Source: Prosthecochloris sp. (GTDB taxonomy: Bacteria > Bacteroidota > Chlorobiia > Chlorobiales > Chlorobiaceae). Taken from it: a DNA stretch of 64,000 nt. The notes beneath the pieces are model-generated. The model ran no database searches. It was not told where the DNA came from and saw only the letters and a program-made list of their open reading frames with translations. Location: assembly GCA_015482705.2 (NCBI GenBank), contig JADMLA020000024.1:1-64000 (forward strand), in the 5' to 3' direction. Made by a program: the position numbers and the translations under genes. How positions within the stretch are numbered: the first letter of the stretch is position 1; every line of letters begins with the position of its first letter. Below are positions 1 through 9,136 of this stretch, piece by piece.

Positions 1-49
1 CTGCGATAGAGGCAGTGGCGATTAGGGAAGTGATAAAAGTGCGTTTCAT
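1..49 (-). CDS. Secreted protein, N-terminal fragment (signal peptide only)
   Basis: Only the first 16 codons lie in the window, reading leftward from an ATG at 49. They encode MKRTFITSLIATASIA, a basic start followed by a hydrophobic stretch, which is a typical signal-peptide beginning. A purine-rich GGAGAG lies about 6 bases upstream of the ATG and supports this start. The function cannot be judged because the mature protein is outside the window. The gene is divergent from the HIT-family gene that starts at 359. Confidence 0.55.
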   Translation of the reverse strand, partial: MKRTFITSLIATASIA

Positions 50-358
50 GATGACTCTCCGGCTAAGATTCGTTGACGTTTCTACAGGAGAAGAGACAAT
101 AGCCGGGCCAAAGTCATCAGAAAGAGGTTAAGAGAAGAAAAAATATAGAGTTAGAGGGCGTGCTACCGAGGCAACAAAAAGGCGCGCAAGTGTGTAAAAG
201 AGGGCGTAGTGAGCGCAAAAGAAACAGTTGTGTCAGGCGGAAAAACAGCAGAAAGGAACGAAGGAAAAGCCGGGCGGGGTATTTCGGTTTTGCCGGTCGT
301 ATAGGTAAATTGTCGTTGGCTCTGAGTGGAACCCAATCATCATTAAATTCGTAACGGT
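50..358. other. Divergent intergenic region, no gene seen
   Basis: About 300 bases separate the leftward signal-peptide gene from the rightward HIT gene. The stretch 120-290 is purine-rich on the plus strand. Short open frames here lack a ribosome-binding site or any recognisable family. It must hold promoters for both flanking genes, but I see no confident -10/-35 pair and no palindrome worth naming. Confidence 0.5.
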
Positions 359-742
359 ATGGTAAATTCTGATCCGAACTGTCTTTTCTGTAAAATCGTG
401 AGCGGTGATATTCCCGCCGATATTGTCTATCGCAATGAGCATGTCCTGGCGTTCAGGGATATCAACCCCGCAGCCCCGCAGCATCTTTTGATCATTCCGG
501 TAAAACATATCGCATCCCTGAACGACCTCGTCGGGGAAGAGGATACCATCATTGCCGGGCAGATCATGCAGGCTGCGAAGGTTGTTGCGAAAAAGGCTGG
601 AATTGGGGATTCAGGTTATCGGCTCGTGTTCAATACCGGACCGGATTCTCTCCAGAGTGTTTTTCATATTCACGGTCATCTTATCGGTGGCGAGAGGATG
701 GGTTGGCCGCCATTTCCGGGAACTTCGGTTGAGCATGGATGA
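359..742 (+). CDS. HIT (histidine triad) family nucleotide hydrolase
   Basis: A 127-residue protein of the HinT/YcfF branch of the histidine triad superfamily, cytosolic enzymes that hydrolyse purine nucleoside phosphoramidates or related nucleotidyl conjugates. The N-terminus carries the usual CxxC-like start (CLFCKIVSGDIPA), then a core with FRDINPAAPQHLLIIP. The diagnostic HxHxH triad is present near the C-terminus as FHIHGHLIGG, whose middle histidine is the nucleophile in the family. Length is normal. The ATG has only a weak ribosome-binding site upstream. It stands alone, 107 bases before aconitase. The physiological substrate cannot be told from sequence. Confidence 0.9.
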   Translation: MVNSDPNCLFCKIVSGDIPADIVYRNEHVLAFRDINPAAPQHLLIIPVKHIASLNDLVGEEDTIIAGQIMQAAKVVAKKAGIGDSGYRLVFNTGPDSLQSVFHIHGHLIGGERMGWPPFPGTSVEHG

Positions 743-849
743 TTGCTGATTGAGCAGTGTGCGTTACATGCAGGTAAAAAAGTTTTTGCCCGTATGGCGA
801 GGTGGTGATGAAGCTTTACGGAGTGAGCCATTAACCAGGAGAGTGACCT

Positions 850-3597
850 ATGAATACACGCAATGATGCATTTGGGGTTCTCAGAAAGCTGAAGCTTTCC
901 GATGGAGAGGTGAGTTATTACTCGCTCGAGGCAATCGAGTCGAAAGGTCTCGGTGCTGTTTCAAGCCTGCCTAAAACCGTCAAGGTGCTGCTTGAAGCTG
1001 TTTTGCGTAACGTAGACGGGTATTCGGTTCGAGAGGACGACGTTGCCGCCCTTGCAGGATGGAATGCTCTCGCCCCGGCGGTTTCGGAATTTCCGTTCAA
1101 ACCTGCCAGGGTTGTTCTTCAGGACTTTACCGGTGTTCCTTCCGTTGTCGACCTCGCTGCCCTCAGAGAGGCCTGCCGGAGGTTTGGAAAGGATCCGGAA
1201 AGCATCAATCCTCTCGTTCCCTGTGATCTGGTCATCGATCATTCGGTCCAGGTCGATTATTATGGATGTTTGGATGCTCTGGAAAAAAATCTCGACAAGG
1301 AATTCGAGAGAAATTTCGAGAGATACGCGTTTCTGAAATGGGGGCAACAGGCGTTTGATGATTTCCGTGTCGTTCCTCCCGGAACGGGAATTGTTCACCA
1401 GGTTAACCTCGAGCATTTTGCAACTGTAGTCCGACGGAGTGAAGGTATGGCTTTTCCGGATTCACTTGTCGGTACAGACAGTCATACAACCATGATTAAC
1501 GGTCTTGGGGTGCTCGGATGGGGGGTGGGAGGAATTGAAGCTGAAGCGGTGATGCTCGGTCAGCCGATTTACATGCTCCTGCCGAAAGTGGTTGGTTTCA
1601 AGCTTACCGGTGAACTTGGTGATAGGGTCAATGCTACCGATCTTGTGCTTACGGTGACCGAAATTCTTCGTAACGAAGGTGTTGTGGGTTGTTTCGTCGA
1701 ATTTTTCGGTTCAGGCATGAAGAGTCTTTCTCTGCCAGACAGGGCGACTGTTGCGAATATGGCGCCGGAATACGGAGCGACGGCAGGTTTCTTTCCTGTC
1801 GATGGGGAGACGCTTGATTATCTCGCTATGACAAACAGGCAGGAACATGTCGAGGTGGTCGAGCGTTACAGCAAGGACCAGGGATTATGGCATGATGATG
1901 GTCTCGAGATAAGGTTCAGCAAAGTTCTGGAGCTTGACCTCGGAAATGTTCGTTCCTCACTTGCAGGTCCGAAAAGACCCCAGGATAGAATTGATTTCAG
2001 GGCGGTGCAGCCTCAGTGGAAAAGGGATGTGTATACTGTTTATGGAAAACAGGCTGCCAATGGGGTCAGCAATATGTCTTCAGAAGGAGGGATAGCAGAT
2101 CAGGAAAGTGTTGATCCCGGCAGAAACGGCATCGAGGTCACGATGGATGGAGAGGTTTTCAACCTTCAACATGGAGATGTTGTCATTGCTGCCATAACAT
2201 CCTGTACCAATACCAGCAATCCTGCAGTGTTGATTGCTGCGGCTTTACTTGCGAGAGCAGCCCGGGCAAGAGGGTTGACGGTAAAGCCCTGGGTGAAAAC
2301 TTCGTTTGCACCAGGTTCCAGAGTTGTCATCGACTACCTTCAGGCTGAGGGGTTCATGGAAGACCTCGAAGCTCTCGGTTTTGCCACTGTCGGTTTTGGT
2401 TGTACAACCTGTATAGGCAACTCCGGACCGTTACCGGAAGCGGTTGCAGTGGCTGTCCGCAAAGGCGATCTCGTTGTCGCGGGAGTACTGTCCGGAAACC
2501 GTAACTTCGAAGGCAGGATCAATCCTCTTGTGAGGGCGAACTACCTTGCCAGTCCTTTGCTGGTTGTGGCCTATGCGCTTGCCGGTACGGTGAACTTCGA
2601 TTTTGAAAGTACACCGATCGGCACGGACTACAAGGGGGTTGACGTCTACCTCCATGACCTCTGGCCCGATGATAACGACGTTGAAAAACTGGTTGACGTC
2701 ATTATCCGGCCTGAATATTTCAAGGAGCGCTACGCCGAAGTGCATTTTGGCCCGGAACAATGGCGCTCGATTCGAGCGGCGGAGCAGGAACTGTATCAAT
2801 GGGATCCAGCCTCGGAATATATAAAAGAGCCTCCCTTCTTCCGGGGAATAGGAATTCAACCGGATCGTTTGCAGCCGATTGAAGGAGCGCGTTGTCTCGC
2901 GCTGTTCGGAGACAGTATCACGACGGATCACATCAGCCCTGCAGGTGCGATTCAGCCTGATCAACCGGCCGGGAAGTATTTGCTGAAGAACGGCGTGGAT
3001 GTGAAGGACTTCAACAGTTTTGGCTCGAGAAGGGGGAATCATGAGGTTATGATGCGGGGAACGTTCGACAACATCCGAGTAAGGAACAAACTGGCTCCAG
3101 AAACCGAGGGCGGTTTCACCACCTGTTTTGCCTCATCGGATGCAGAGCCGCAAATCATGACGATTTTCGATGCATCCCTGAAGTATAGGGAGGAAGGGGT
3201 CCCTCTTGTTGTCATTGCCGGAAAGGACTATGGTATGGGCAGCAGTCGCGACTGGGCGGCAAAAGGGACATGGATGCTCGGGGTACGGGCGGTCATTGCA
3301 AAAAGCTTTGAGCGTATACACCGTTCCAACCTTGTCGGCATGGGTGTGCTGCCGTTGCAGTTCCTGCCCGGCCAATCTCCCGCTGCGCTTGGTATTTCAG
3401 GCAAAGAGGTTTTTGATATTGTTCTTGATGAGACGCTTGAACCGGGTTCGGCTGTTTCCGTGACCGCAAGGGAGCTCCGGAGTGGTCGGGAAACAAATTT
3501 CAGTGTGCTATGCAGAATCGATTCCTCCGTCGAGATCGACTATTACCGTAACGGAGGGATTCTACATACGGTTTTGAGGAAAATCGCTGGCAAGTGA
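850..3597 (+). CDS. acnA: Aconitate hydratase (AcnA type)
   Basis: A 915-residue aconitase that interconverts citrate and isocitrate through cis-aconitate. In green sulfur bacteria this step runs within the reductive TCA cycle; elsewhere it serves the oxidative cycle. The [4Fe-4S] cysteine motifs are visible as TSCTNTSNP and GCTTCIGNSGPL. The swivelling C-terminal domain carries the GMGSSRDWAAKG substrate loop and the AVIAKSFERIHRSNL region. Length is close to the AcnA/IRP1 class (about 890 residues). The start is well supported by GGAG about 8 bases upstream. It is followed by a 133-base gap before feoA and may be transcribed alone. No anomaly is seen. Confidence 0.97.
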   Translation: MNTRNDAFGVLRKLKLSDGEVSYYSLEAIESKGLGAVSSLPKTVKVLLEAVLRNVDGYSVREDDVAALAGWNALAPAVSEFPFKPARVVLQDFTGVPSVVDLAALREACRRFGKDPESINPLVPCDLVIDHSVQVDYYGCLDALEKNLDKEFERNFERYAFLKWGQQAFDDFRVVPPGTGIVHQVNLEHFATVVRRSEGMAFPDSLVGTDSHTTMINGLGVLGWGVGGIEAEAVMLGQPIYMLLPKVVGFKLTGELGDRVNATDLVLTVTEILRNEGVVGCFVEFFGSGMKSLSLPDRATVANMAPEYGATAGFFPVDGETLDYLAMTNRQEHVEVVERYSKDQGLWHDDGLEIRFSKVLELDLGNVRSSLAGPKRPQDRIDFRAVQPQWKRDVYTVYGKQAANGVSNMSSEGGIADQESVDPGRNGIEVTMDGEVFNLQHGDVVIAAITSCTNTSNPAVLIAAALLARAARARGLTVKPWVKTSFAPGSRVVIDYLQAEGFMEDLEALGFATVGFGCTTCIGNSGPLPEAVAVAVRKGDLVVAGVLSGNRNFEGRINPLVRANYLASPLLVVAYALAGTVNFDFESTPIGTDYKGVDVYLHDLWPDDNDVEKLVDVIIRPEYFKERYAEVHFGPEQWRSIRAAEQELYQWDPASEYIKEPPFFRGIGIQPDRLQPIEGARCLALFGDSITTDHISPAGAIQPDQPAGKYLLKNGVDVKDFNSFGSRRGNHEVMMRGTFDNIRVRNKLAPETEGGFTTCFASSDAEPQIMTIFDASLKYREEGVPLVVIAGKDYGMGSSRDWAAKGTWMLGVRAVIAKSFERIHRSNLVGMGVLPLQFLPGQSPAALGISGKEVFDIVLDETLEPGSAVSVTARELRSGRETNFSVLCRIDSSVEIDYYRNGGILHTVLRKIAGK

Positions 3598-3730
3598 ACC
3601 TCGACCGGCAGCTCTTTGTTATTCCTATGAACGGCTCTTTTTTCACAAAGAATTATTCTTATATTTGGTTTCCTATTGATATTTGATCTAAATAAGTGCT
3701 CTTGGCTTTATCGGGAGAAATATTTGAAAC

Positions 3731-4015
3731 ATGCTGTTATCTGATCTGAAAGTTGGAGATAAAGCGGAAGTAACGGGACTGCTGGCAGAAAGCGGTATCA
3801 GGAGAAGAATTCTTGATATGGGGCTTGTAAAAGGCGTTCGTTTTAAAGTGTTACGCGTTGCCCCGCTCGGGGATCCGATTGAAATTGTTTTCAAGGGGGT
3901 TTACCTCACACTGAGAAAAAATGAAGCTGCCGGGGTACAGGTTGAAAAGACTGGAGAAGTGGGCGACGGAAGGCCTATGGGGAACCAGAGAAGCCGGTGG
4001 AGGTTCGGGAGTTAA
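3731..4015 (+). CDS. feoA: Ferrous iron transport protein A
   Basis: A 94-residue FeoA protein with an SH3-like core, including RRRILDMGLVKGVRFKVLR and GDPIEIVFKGVYLTLRKNEA, which is the characteristic family layout. FeoA is a small cytosolic partner needed for FeoB-mediated Fe(II) uptake. The protein is about 20 residues longer than usual because of a polar C-terminal tail (roughly residues 75-94) rich in Gly, Arg and Glu. feoB starts three bases after the stop codon, so the two are surely co-transcribed. The 133 bases upstream are AT-rich and should carry the promoter, but I could not identify a convincing Fur box. Confidence 0.93.
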   Translation: MLLSDLKVGDKAEVTGLLAESGIRRRILDMGLVKGVRFKVLRVAPLGDPIEIVFKGVYLTLRKNEAAGVQVEKTGEVGDGRPMGNQRSRWRFGS

Positions 4016-4018
4016 TCC

Positions 4019-6157
4019 ATGAGAGATCTGAAGGAAGTAAAAGTTGCTCTTGCGGGTAATCCCAACTCGGGTAAATCCTCTCTTTTCAATGCACTGACCG
4101 GTTCTCACCAGAAAGTTGGAAACTTTTCCGGTGTGACTATAGAAAAATATGAAGGTTATGTCGATTACAGGGGGTACAGGATACGGGTCGTCGATCTTCC
4201 CGGAACCTATTCACTGACGGCGTATTCTCCGGAAGAGCTGGTTACAAGAAACTACCTTATTGAAGACGTTCCGGATATCGTCATCGATGTTGTCGAAGGA
4301 CCGAATCTCGAGAGAAATCTACTGCTCACCACTCAGCTTATGGAAATGGAGGTTGAGCTTCTGGTTGCACTCAACATGTTCGATGAGGTGGAGGCTCAGG
4401 GAATCGATATCGATGTCAAACAATTGCAGCGACTTCTGGGTTGCCATATCGTACCGACTTCTGCGAAGAAAAAACAAGGTCTGGGTTCTTTGCTCGATCA
4501 TGTTATCCGGATTTACGAAGGAAATATCGAAATAAAGAAAAACAAGCTTGCCTTCAGACCTGAAGTCGATAGCGCTACAGATGAAATAACACAACTGCTC
4601 GCTCATGAACCTGAGCTCGGTAAATATAACCTTCGATGGCTTGCAATCAAGCTGCTGGAGAACGATAAAGAGGTATACAATCTGGTTAGACAGTATCCTG
4701 TCTGGGTGAAAATCGAACTGGCACTTCAGCATGTTATACAGGAAACCGAGGCGGTTTACAAGTCGGATCCGGAAATCAGTATTACCGAGGACCGTTATGC
4801 GTTCATACGTGGTGCCATGCAGGAATGCGTGAAGCAGCGCCGTGAAAAAAAGCAGTCGCTTACGGACTATATCGATCTTGTTGTTCTGAATCGGGTACTT
4901 GGGCTCCCGATTTTCCTGTTTGTGGTATGGGTGATCTTCCACATGACATTCACTCTCGGAACACCGATAATGGATTGGCTGGACGCCCTGTTCGGCATGG
5001 TTGCCGAAAGTGTTTCTCCTTTGCTGCCGAATGATACGCTGAGGTCCGTACTCGTTGACGGAGTGATTGCCGGGGTGGGTGGCGTGCTGATCTTTCTGCC
5101 GAACATTATCCTTCTTTTTATCGGCCTTTCGTTTCTCGAGGCATCAGGGTATATGGCCCGCGCAGCCTTTGTCGTCGATAAGGTCATGCACCGTTTCGGG
5201 TTACACGGGAAGTCCTTTATACCGATGATTACCGGGTTCGGCTGTTCGATTCCGGCAATCATGGCTACACGGACGTTGAAAAGCCGCTCCGACCGGCTGG
5301 CGACAATCATGATTATTCCTTTCATGAGCTGTGGTGCGAAACTTCCGGTCTACGTGCTCTTGGCCGGTGCATTTTTTCGACCGGCGGTTGCGGCAAATGT
5401 GATGTTCGGTATTTACATGCTCGGCATCATTGTCGGTTTGTTTTCGGCTCTCATCATGAAAAAGACCATTCTGAAAAGCGAATCGGAACCTTTTGTCATG
5501 GAGCTGCCCCCTTATCGCTGGCCGAGTCTGCGATCCGTTCTGGTACAAGCGAAGACCAAGGCCATGATGTATCTCAAAAAAGCCGGAACGATTATCCTCT
5601 TGGCTGTGCTTCTTATCTGGACATTCAGCAACTACCCGAAAAATCCCGAACTCGATGCCGGGCTCGAGCGTCAGATTGCGACAATAGAGCAGACAATCAT
5701 CGATGAAGAGCAGAAAGAGCGAGCGATCATAGAGGCTGAAAACAAAGTCAACGCCAGTCAGCTTGAATATTCAATAGCAGGCAGGGCGGGAAAACTTCTT
5801 GAGCCGGTCATACGTCCCCTTGGTTTTGATTGGAGGATCGGGGTGGCTTTGGTGACAGGGCTTGCTGCAAAAGAGGTTGTGGTATCGACGATGGGAACGA
5901 TCTACTCTCTCGGCGAGTCTGACGAGACATCGCCGGAACTGAAAACCATTCTCAAGAACGATCCCGGTTTCGATGAAGCGACAGCATTGAGTCTTATGGT
6001 GTTTGTACTGTTGTACATCCCCTGTGTTGCTGCTGTCAGTGTCATGAAAAAAGAGATCGGTGAGTGGAAAGCGGTTGCCATCTATGGCGCTTACGCGTTG
6101 ACGGTGGCATGGATCTTTTCATTCATTACCTATCGTCTGGCTAACCTCCTGCTGTAG
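4019..6157 (+). CDS. feoB: Ferrous iron transporter FeoB
   Basis: A 712-residue inner-membrane Fe(II) transporter. The N-terminal G-protein domain shows G1 (GNPNSGKSS), G3 (DLPGTYS), G4 (NMFDE) and a G5-like SAKKK. A helical GDI-like linker follows, then the membrane domain from about residue 290 with the two Gate modules; the family signatures GFGCSIPA and FMSCGAKLPVY are clear. A short charged segment with repeated Glu/Gln (about residues 555-585) interrupts the membrane part, as in many FeoB. A GGGAG ribosome-binding site lies inside the end of feoA. No feoC follows; the next gene is convergent topA. Confidence 0.96.
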   Translation: MRDLKEVKVALAGNPNSGKSSLFNALTGSHQKVGNFSGVTIEKYEGYVDYRGYRIRVVDLPGTYSLTAYSPEELVTRNYLIEDVPDIVIDVVEGPNLERNLLLTTQLMEMEVELLVALNMFDEVEAQGIDIDVKQLQRLLGCHIVPTSAKKKQGLGSLLDHVIRIYEGNIEIKKNKLAFRPEVDSATDEITQLLAHEPELGKYNLRWLAIKLLENDKEVYNLVRQYPVWVKIELALQHVIQETEAVYKSDPEISITEDRYAFIRGAMQECVKQRREKKQSLTDYIDLVVLNRVLGLPIFLFVVWVIFHMTFTLGTPIMDWLDALFGMVAESVSPLLPNDTLRSVLVDGVIAGVGGVLIFLPNIILLFIGLSFLEASGYMARAAFVVDKVMHRFGLHGKSFIPMITGFGCSIPAIMATRTLKSRSDRLATIMIIPFMSCGAKLPVYVLLAGAFFRPAVAANVMFGIYMLGIIVGLFSALIMKKTILKSESEPFVMELPPYRWPSLRSVLVQAKTKAMMYLKKAGTIILLAVLLIWTFSNYPKNPELDAGLERQIATIEQTIIDEEQKERAIIEAENKVNASQLEYSIAGRAGKLLEPVIRPLGFDWRIGVALVTGLAAKEVVVSTMGTIYSLGESDETSPELKTILKNDPGFDEATALSLMVFVLLYIPCVAAVSVMKKEIGEWKAVAIYGAYALTVAWIFSFITYRLANLLL

Positions 6158-6312
6158 GAGCACCTCTATTGAATATACGGTTGCGTAAACTGACTCTTCG
6201 TTAGGCGGTGCTCGAAATCCTCATGTATTGGTATACGCTCCGATTTCTGCGCTCCGTTCGCCTCGTACTCATCTTGCTCACTGACAACATGAATAGAGGC
6301 ACCATGAGGATT
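6158..6312. repeat. Composite inverted-repeat element between feoB and topA
   Basis: Directly after the feoB stop lies a block with three inverted-repeat pairs: GAGCACC (6158-6164) with GGTGCTC (6207-6213), CCTCTATT (6163-6170) with AATAGAGG (6292-6299), and AATCCTCATG (6216-6225) with CATGAGGATT (6303-6312). The last two pairs interleave, so they cannot all fold as one nested hairpin. Sharp edges and interleaving suggest a small mobile or repetitive element, though the region may also end transcription of the convergent feoB and topA genes. Only one copy is in the window, so repeat status is inferred. Confidence 0.45.
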
Positions 6313-6396
6313 TTATGGGTAGAATACCATCAAATGTTTGGTGGCGGAACAGGAACGGGGTAAGGATATTTTTTTCTGTTGCGGCGGTATTCCGGA

Positions 6397-8805
6397 CTAC
6401 TGTCTTTCTACTGCCGGTTTCTCCTTTTCCTCTCCGTCGTCGATTTCGACAAGGCCGTTTTCCTCCGCGCGGGTGATGATGTCATCGATACTCATACGCA
6501 TGTCCACCGGTGAACCGTCGACCATACGCAGGGTAACGAGAGGATGCTTTGCCTGATGCTCTTCCATTGCTTCCTGCCAGTGTTGCTGAATCGAGGGATC
6601 AAGTTGGCCCCATGCCTGTCTTCCTCTGCATTTGGGAAACTTTGAGCATCCAAGCCACAGTCCTCTCTTACCGGTTCTCAGGTAAAGCGGTGCCCCGCAT
6701 TTCGGGCAGTCGAGGTTGGTTTCAAGAGGAGGTGTCTTTGGCGGTTCGATTTTTCTTTGTTTGTCGAGCTTCAGTATGGTGTTGCATTTCGGATAATTTG
6801 TACAAGCAAGAAACGGTCCGAACCTTCCGTTTCGCAATACCATTCTACCGTTTCCGCAGCCGGGGCATCGTATGCCTGTTTCCGTTGGGCGAACTTTTGC
6901 AGAAGCTATCGATTTAATGTTTCTGCATGACGGGTAATTGGAGCATCCAAGAAATTTTCCGCTGGCAGTCCATTTTATCACCATCTTTCCTTTTCCGCAT
7001 TTGTCGCAGGTTTCTGCATCGTGGTTCTGCGGAAGTAGAGGATCGTTTTTTCTGACGCTGAGTGCGGTTTCAAGAGGCCTGTAGAAGCTGTCGAGGACTT
7101 CTTCATAGTCATCTTCTCCTGTGGCGACCTTGTCAAGCTCATTTTCCATATGGGCTGTAAACTTGACATTGAATATATCCGGGAAGTTAGCGACCAGAAT
7201 GACCGAAACATCCCTACCGAGTTCAGTCGGGATGATTTTTTTCTTCTGCAGCTCGACATAGCGTCGATCCTGGAGTGTCGAGAAAATACCGGCATAGGTA
7301 GAAGGGCGCCCAATGCCGTAGTTGTCAAGTTCCTTGACGAGGCTCGCCTCGGTATATCGGGCAGGAGGCCGGGTGAAACTCTGTTTTTTCTCCAGATCAT
7401 CCAGATTCAGCGTTTCATTGACCGAGAGCTTTTTTGGAAGCTGAACGATCTGCTCTTTTTCCTCGTCGTCGCGTGTGGATTTTCTCGCTTCGTAATCGAG
7501 CTCTTTCTGCTCATTATATACTTTCAGGAAGCCGGGGAAAAGGATCTTGCTGCCGCTAGCGCGGAACAGAAACTGTTGATCGTGATCGGAGACTTCAACG
7601 CGAGTCTGCTCTATCTTTGCCGGAGCCATCCGTGATGCAAGAAATCTTTTCCAGATAAGAGCGTACAGTTTGAACTGGTCGGGAGAAAGGAACTGCCTCA
7701 TGGCTTCAGGGGTATGCGAAACCAGAGTGGGCCTTATGGCTTCATGTGCATCTTGCGTTTTTTTGCTGTTTTTCGCCGCTTTCGCTCCTCCTGCGTACTC
7801 TGCTCCATACTGCTGAGTGATGTACTTCTCCGCCTGTTCGACCGCTTCGGAGCTGATTCTTGTAGAATCGGTTCTCATATAGGTGATCAAACCGGTAGCG
7901 CCTTCCGCACCGATTTCGATTCCTTCGTAAAGCTGCTGTGCGATGCGCATGGTTTTCTTCGACCCGAATCCAAGCTGATTCGATGCAGCCTGCTGCAGAA
8001 GTGAGGTCGTGAACGGCAGGGGAGGTTTTCGTTGCTGGAGTTTCGGGGTGATTGCCGATACTCCATATATTCTCGAAAGGATGGCCGAAGCGGTTTTTTC
8101 TGCTTCTTCACGGTTGTTGATTTCGGCCTTGTCCCCGTTTATTTTGACCAGCTTCGCCGAAAATGTTTCCCCTGTAGTCGTCGTGAAATCGGCAATAATG
8201 GTCCAGTACTCTTTCGGCTGAAATTTTTCGATCTCGTCTTCGCGCTCACAGATCAGTCTGAGGGCGACGGACTGTACTCTTCCGGCTGACAACCCTCGCA
8301 GCACTACATTCCAGAGAAACGGGCTTATTTTGTAACCGACTATTTTGTCAAGACCCTGTCGGGTTTGCTGTGAACGGACCAGGTGATAATCTATTTGATG
8401 AGGATGCTGAATCGCCTCGACAATGGCCTTTTTGGTTATCTCGTTGAACAGAACTCGGTGAACGGGTTTGCGGGTAAATTCAACCTCGTTTGCAATATGC
8501 CAGGCGATGGCTTCTCCCTCACGGTCGGGGTCTGTGGCGATGAGAATATCGTTAGCTTCCCCGGCGAGTTTTTTCAGTTGCCTGACTACTTTTTCTTTAC
8601 CGGCTATAACTTCATAGCGAGGCTCGTAGTGGTTGTCGAAATCCAGACCGATCTCCTTTTTCGGGAGATCCTTGATATGGCCTACCGATGCAAATACCAT
8701 GTAATCTTTTCCAAGATATTTGTTGATGGTTTTTGCCTTTGACGGGGATTCGACAACAATAAGTGTTTTTTCTTTTGCTGACGAAGTTGCTGAAGAAGAA
8801 GCCAT
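6397..8805 (-). CDS. topA: DNA topoisomerase I
   Basis: An 802-residue type IA topoisomerase that relaxes negative supercoils by single-strand passage. The N-terminal Toprim domain starts with LIVVESPSKAKTI and contains the acidic metal site in DPDREGEAIAWH. The active-site tyrosine is in GLITYMRTDS. The C-terminus carries three four-cysteine zinc ribbons (CDKCGKG..., CPGCGNG..., CPKCGAP...), each ending in a C-x-NYP/KFP-x-C pattern, followed by a charged tail. The start is supported by an AAGG about 8 bases upstream. It is convergent with feoB and divergent from the amidase gene. No unusual feature is seen. Confidence 0.96.
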   Translation of the reverse strand: MASSSATSSAKEKTLIVVESPSKAKTINKYLGKDYMVFASVGHIKDLPKKEIGLDFDNHYEPRYEVIAGKEKVVRQLKKLAGEANDILIATDPDREGEAIAWHIANEVEFTRKPVHRVLFNEITKKAIVEAIQHPHQIDYHLVRSQQTRQGLDKIVGYKISPFLWNVVLRGLSAGRVQSVALRLICEREDEIEKFQPKEYWTIIADFTTTTGETFSAKLVKINGDKAEINNREEAEKTASAILSRIYGVSAITPKLQQRKPPLPFTTSLLQQAASNQLGFGSKKTMRIAQQLYEGIEIGAEGATGLITYMRTDSTRISSEAVEQAEKYITQQYGAEYAGGAKAAKNSKKTQDAHEAIRPTLVSHTPEAMRQFLSPDQFKLYALIWKRFLASRMAPAKIEQTRVEVSDHDQQFLFRASGSKILFPGFLKVYNEQKELDYEARKSTRDDEEKEQIVQLPKKLSVNETLNLDDLEKKQSFTRPPARYTEASLVKELDNYGIGRPSTYAGIFSTLQDRRYVELQKKKIIPTELGRDVSVILVANFPDIFNVKFTAHMENELDKVATGEDDYEEVLDSFYRPLETALSVRKNDPLLPQNHDAETCDKCGKGKMVIKWTASGKFLGCSNYPSCRNIKSIASAKVRPTETGIRCPGCGNGRMVLRNGRFGPFLACTNYPKCNTILKLDKQRKIEPPKTPPLETNLDCPKCGAPLYLRTGKRGLWLGCSKFPKCRGRQAWGQLDPSIQQHWQEAMEEHQAKHPLVTLRMVDGSPVDMRMSIDDIITRAEENGLVEIDDGEEKEKPAVERQ

Positions 8806-9136
8806 TGAGAAGCCTTACAGGTGATAAAAAGGTTTCATTGAACGCACTCTATGATGTAATAGAGATACACCGAACTTTGGAAAAGATAGGGGTTGGATGG
8901 CAAAAAACAAATTTTGCTTGGCTGAGTATCGCTGCAGAGGTTTACATAATCGGGGGTTATACTGTTACTTTTATTCTTCATGAATCGTAGGATATCCCCG
9001 CTATTGATCGTTGCTTCACCTATTGATGGAGAATGAATCAACTCTGGACTTCGCAAAGGTTCTCCGTGGCCGACATAGAAATTTTTAGTATAATTTCCTA
9101 ACCCATGTGTCTCGTTAAGAATAAAATGCAGTTTCC
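8806..9136. other. Divergent intergenic region between topA and amidase
   Basis: These 331 bases separate two divergent genes. A perfect TATAAT hexamer sits at 9089-9094, placing a possible transcription start near 9101, about 36 bases before the GTG of the amidase. No good -35 hexamer stands 16-18 bases upstream of it, so the promoter call is tentative. Short frames in this stretch show no family resemblance and no ribosome-binding site. No palindrome or RNA gene is evident. Confidence 0.4.

Noticed and set aside
961..1416. Long reverse-strand open frame within aconitase
   Set aside because: It is a shadow of the strongly supported aconitase gene, with no family resemblance; long antisense frames are common in this codon usage.
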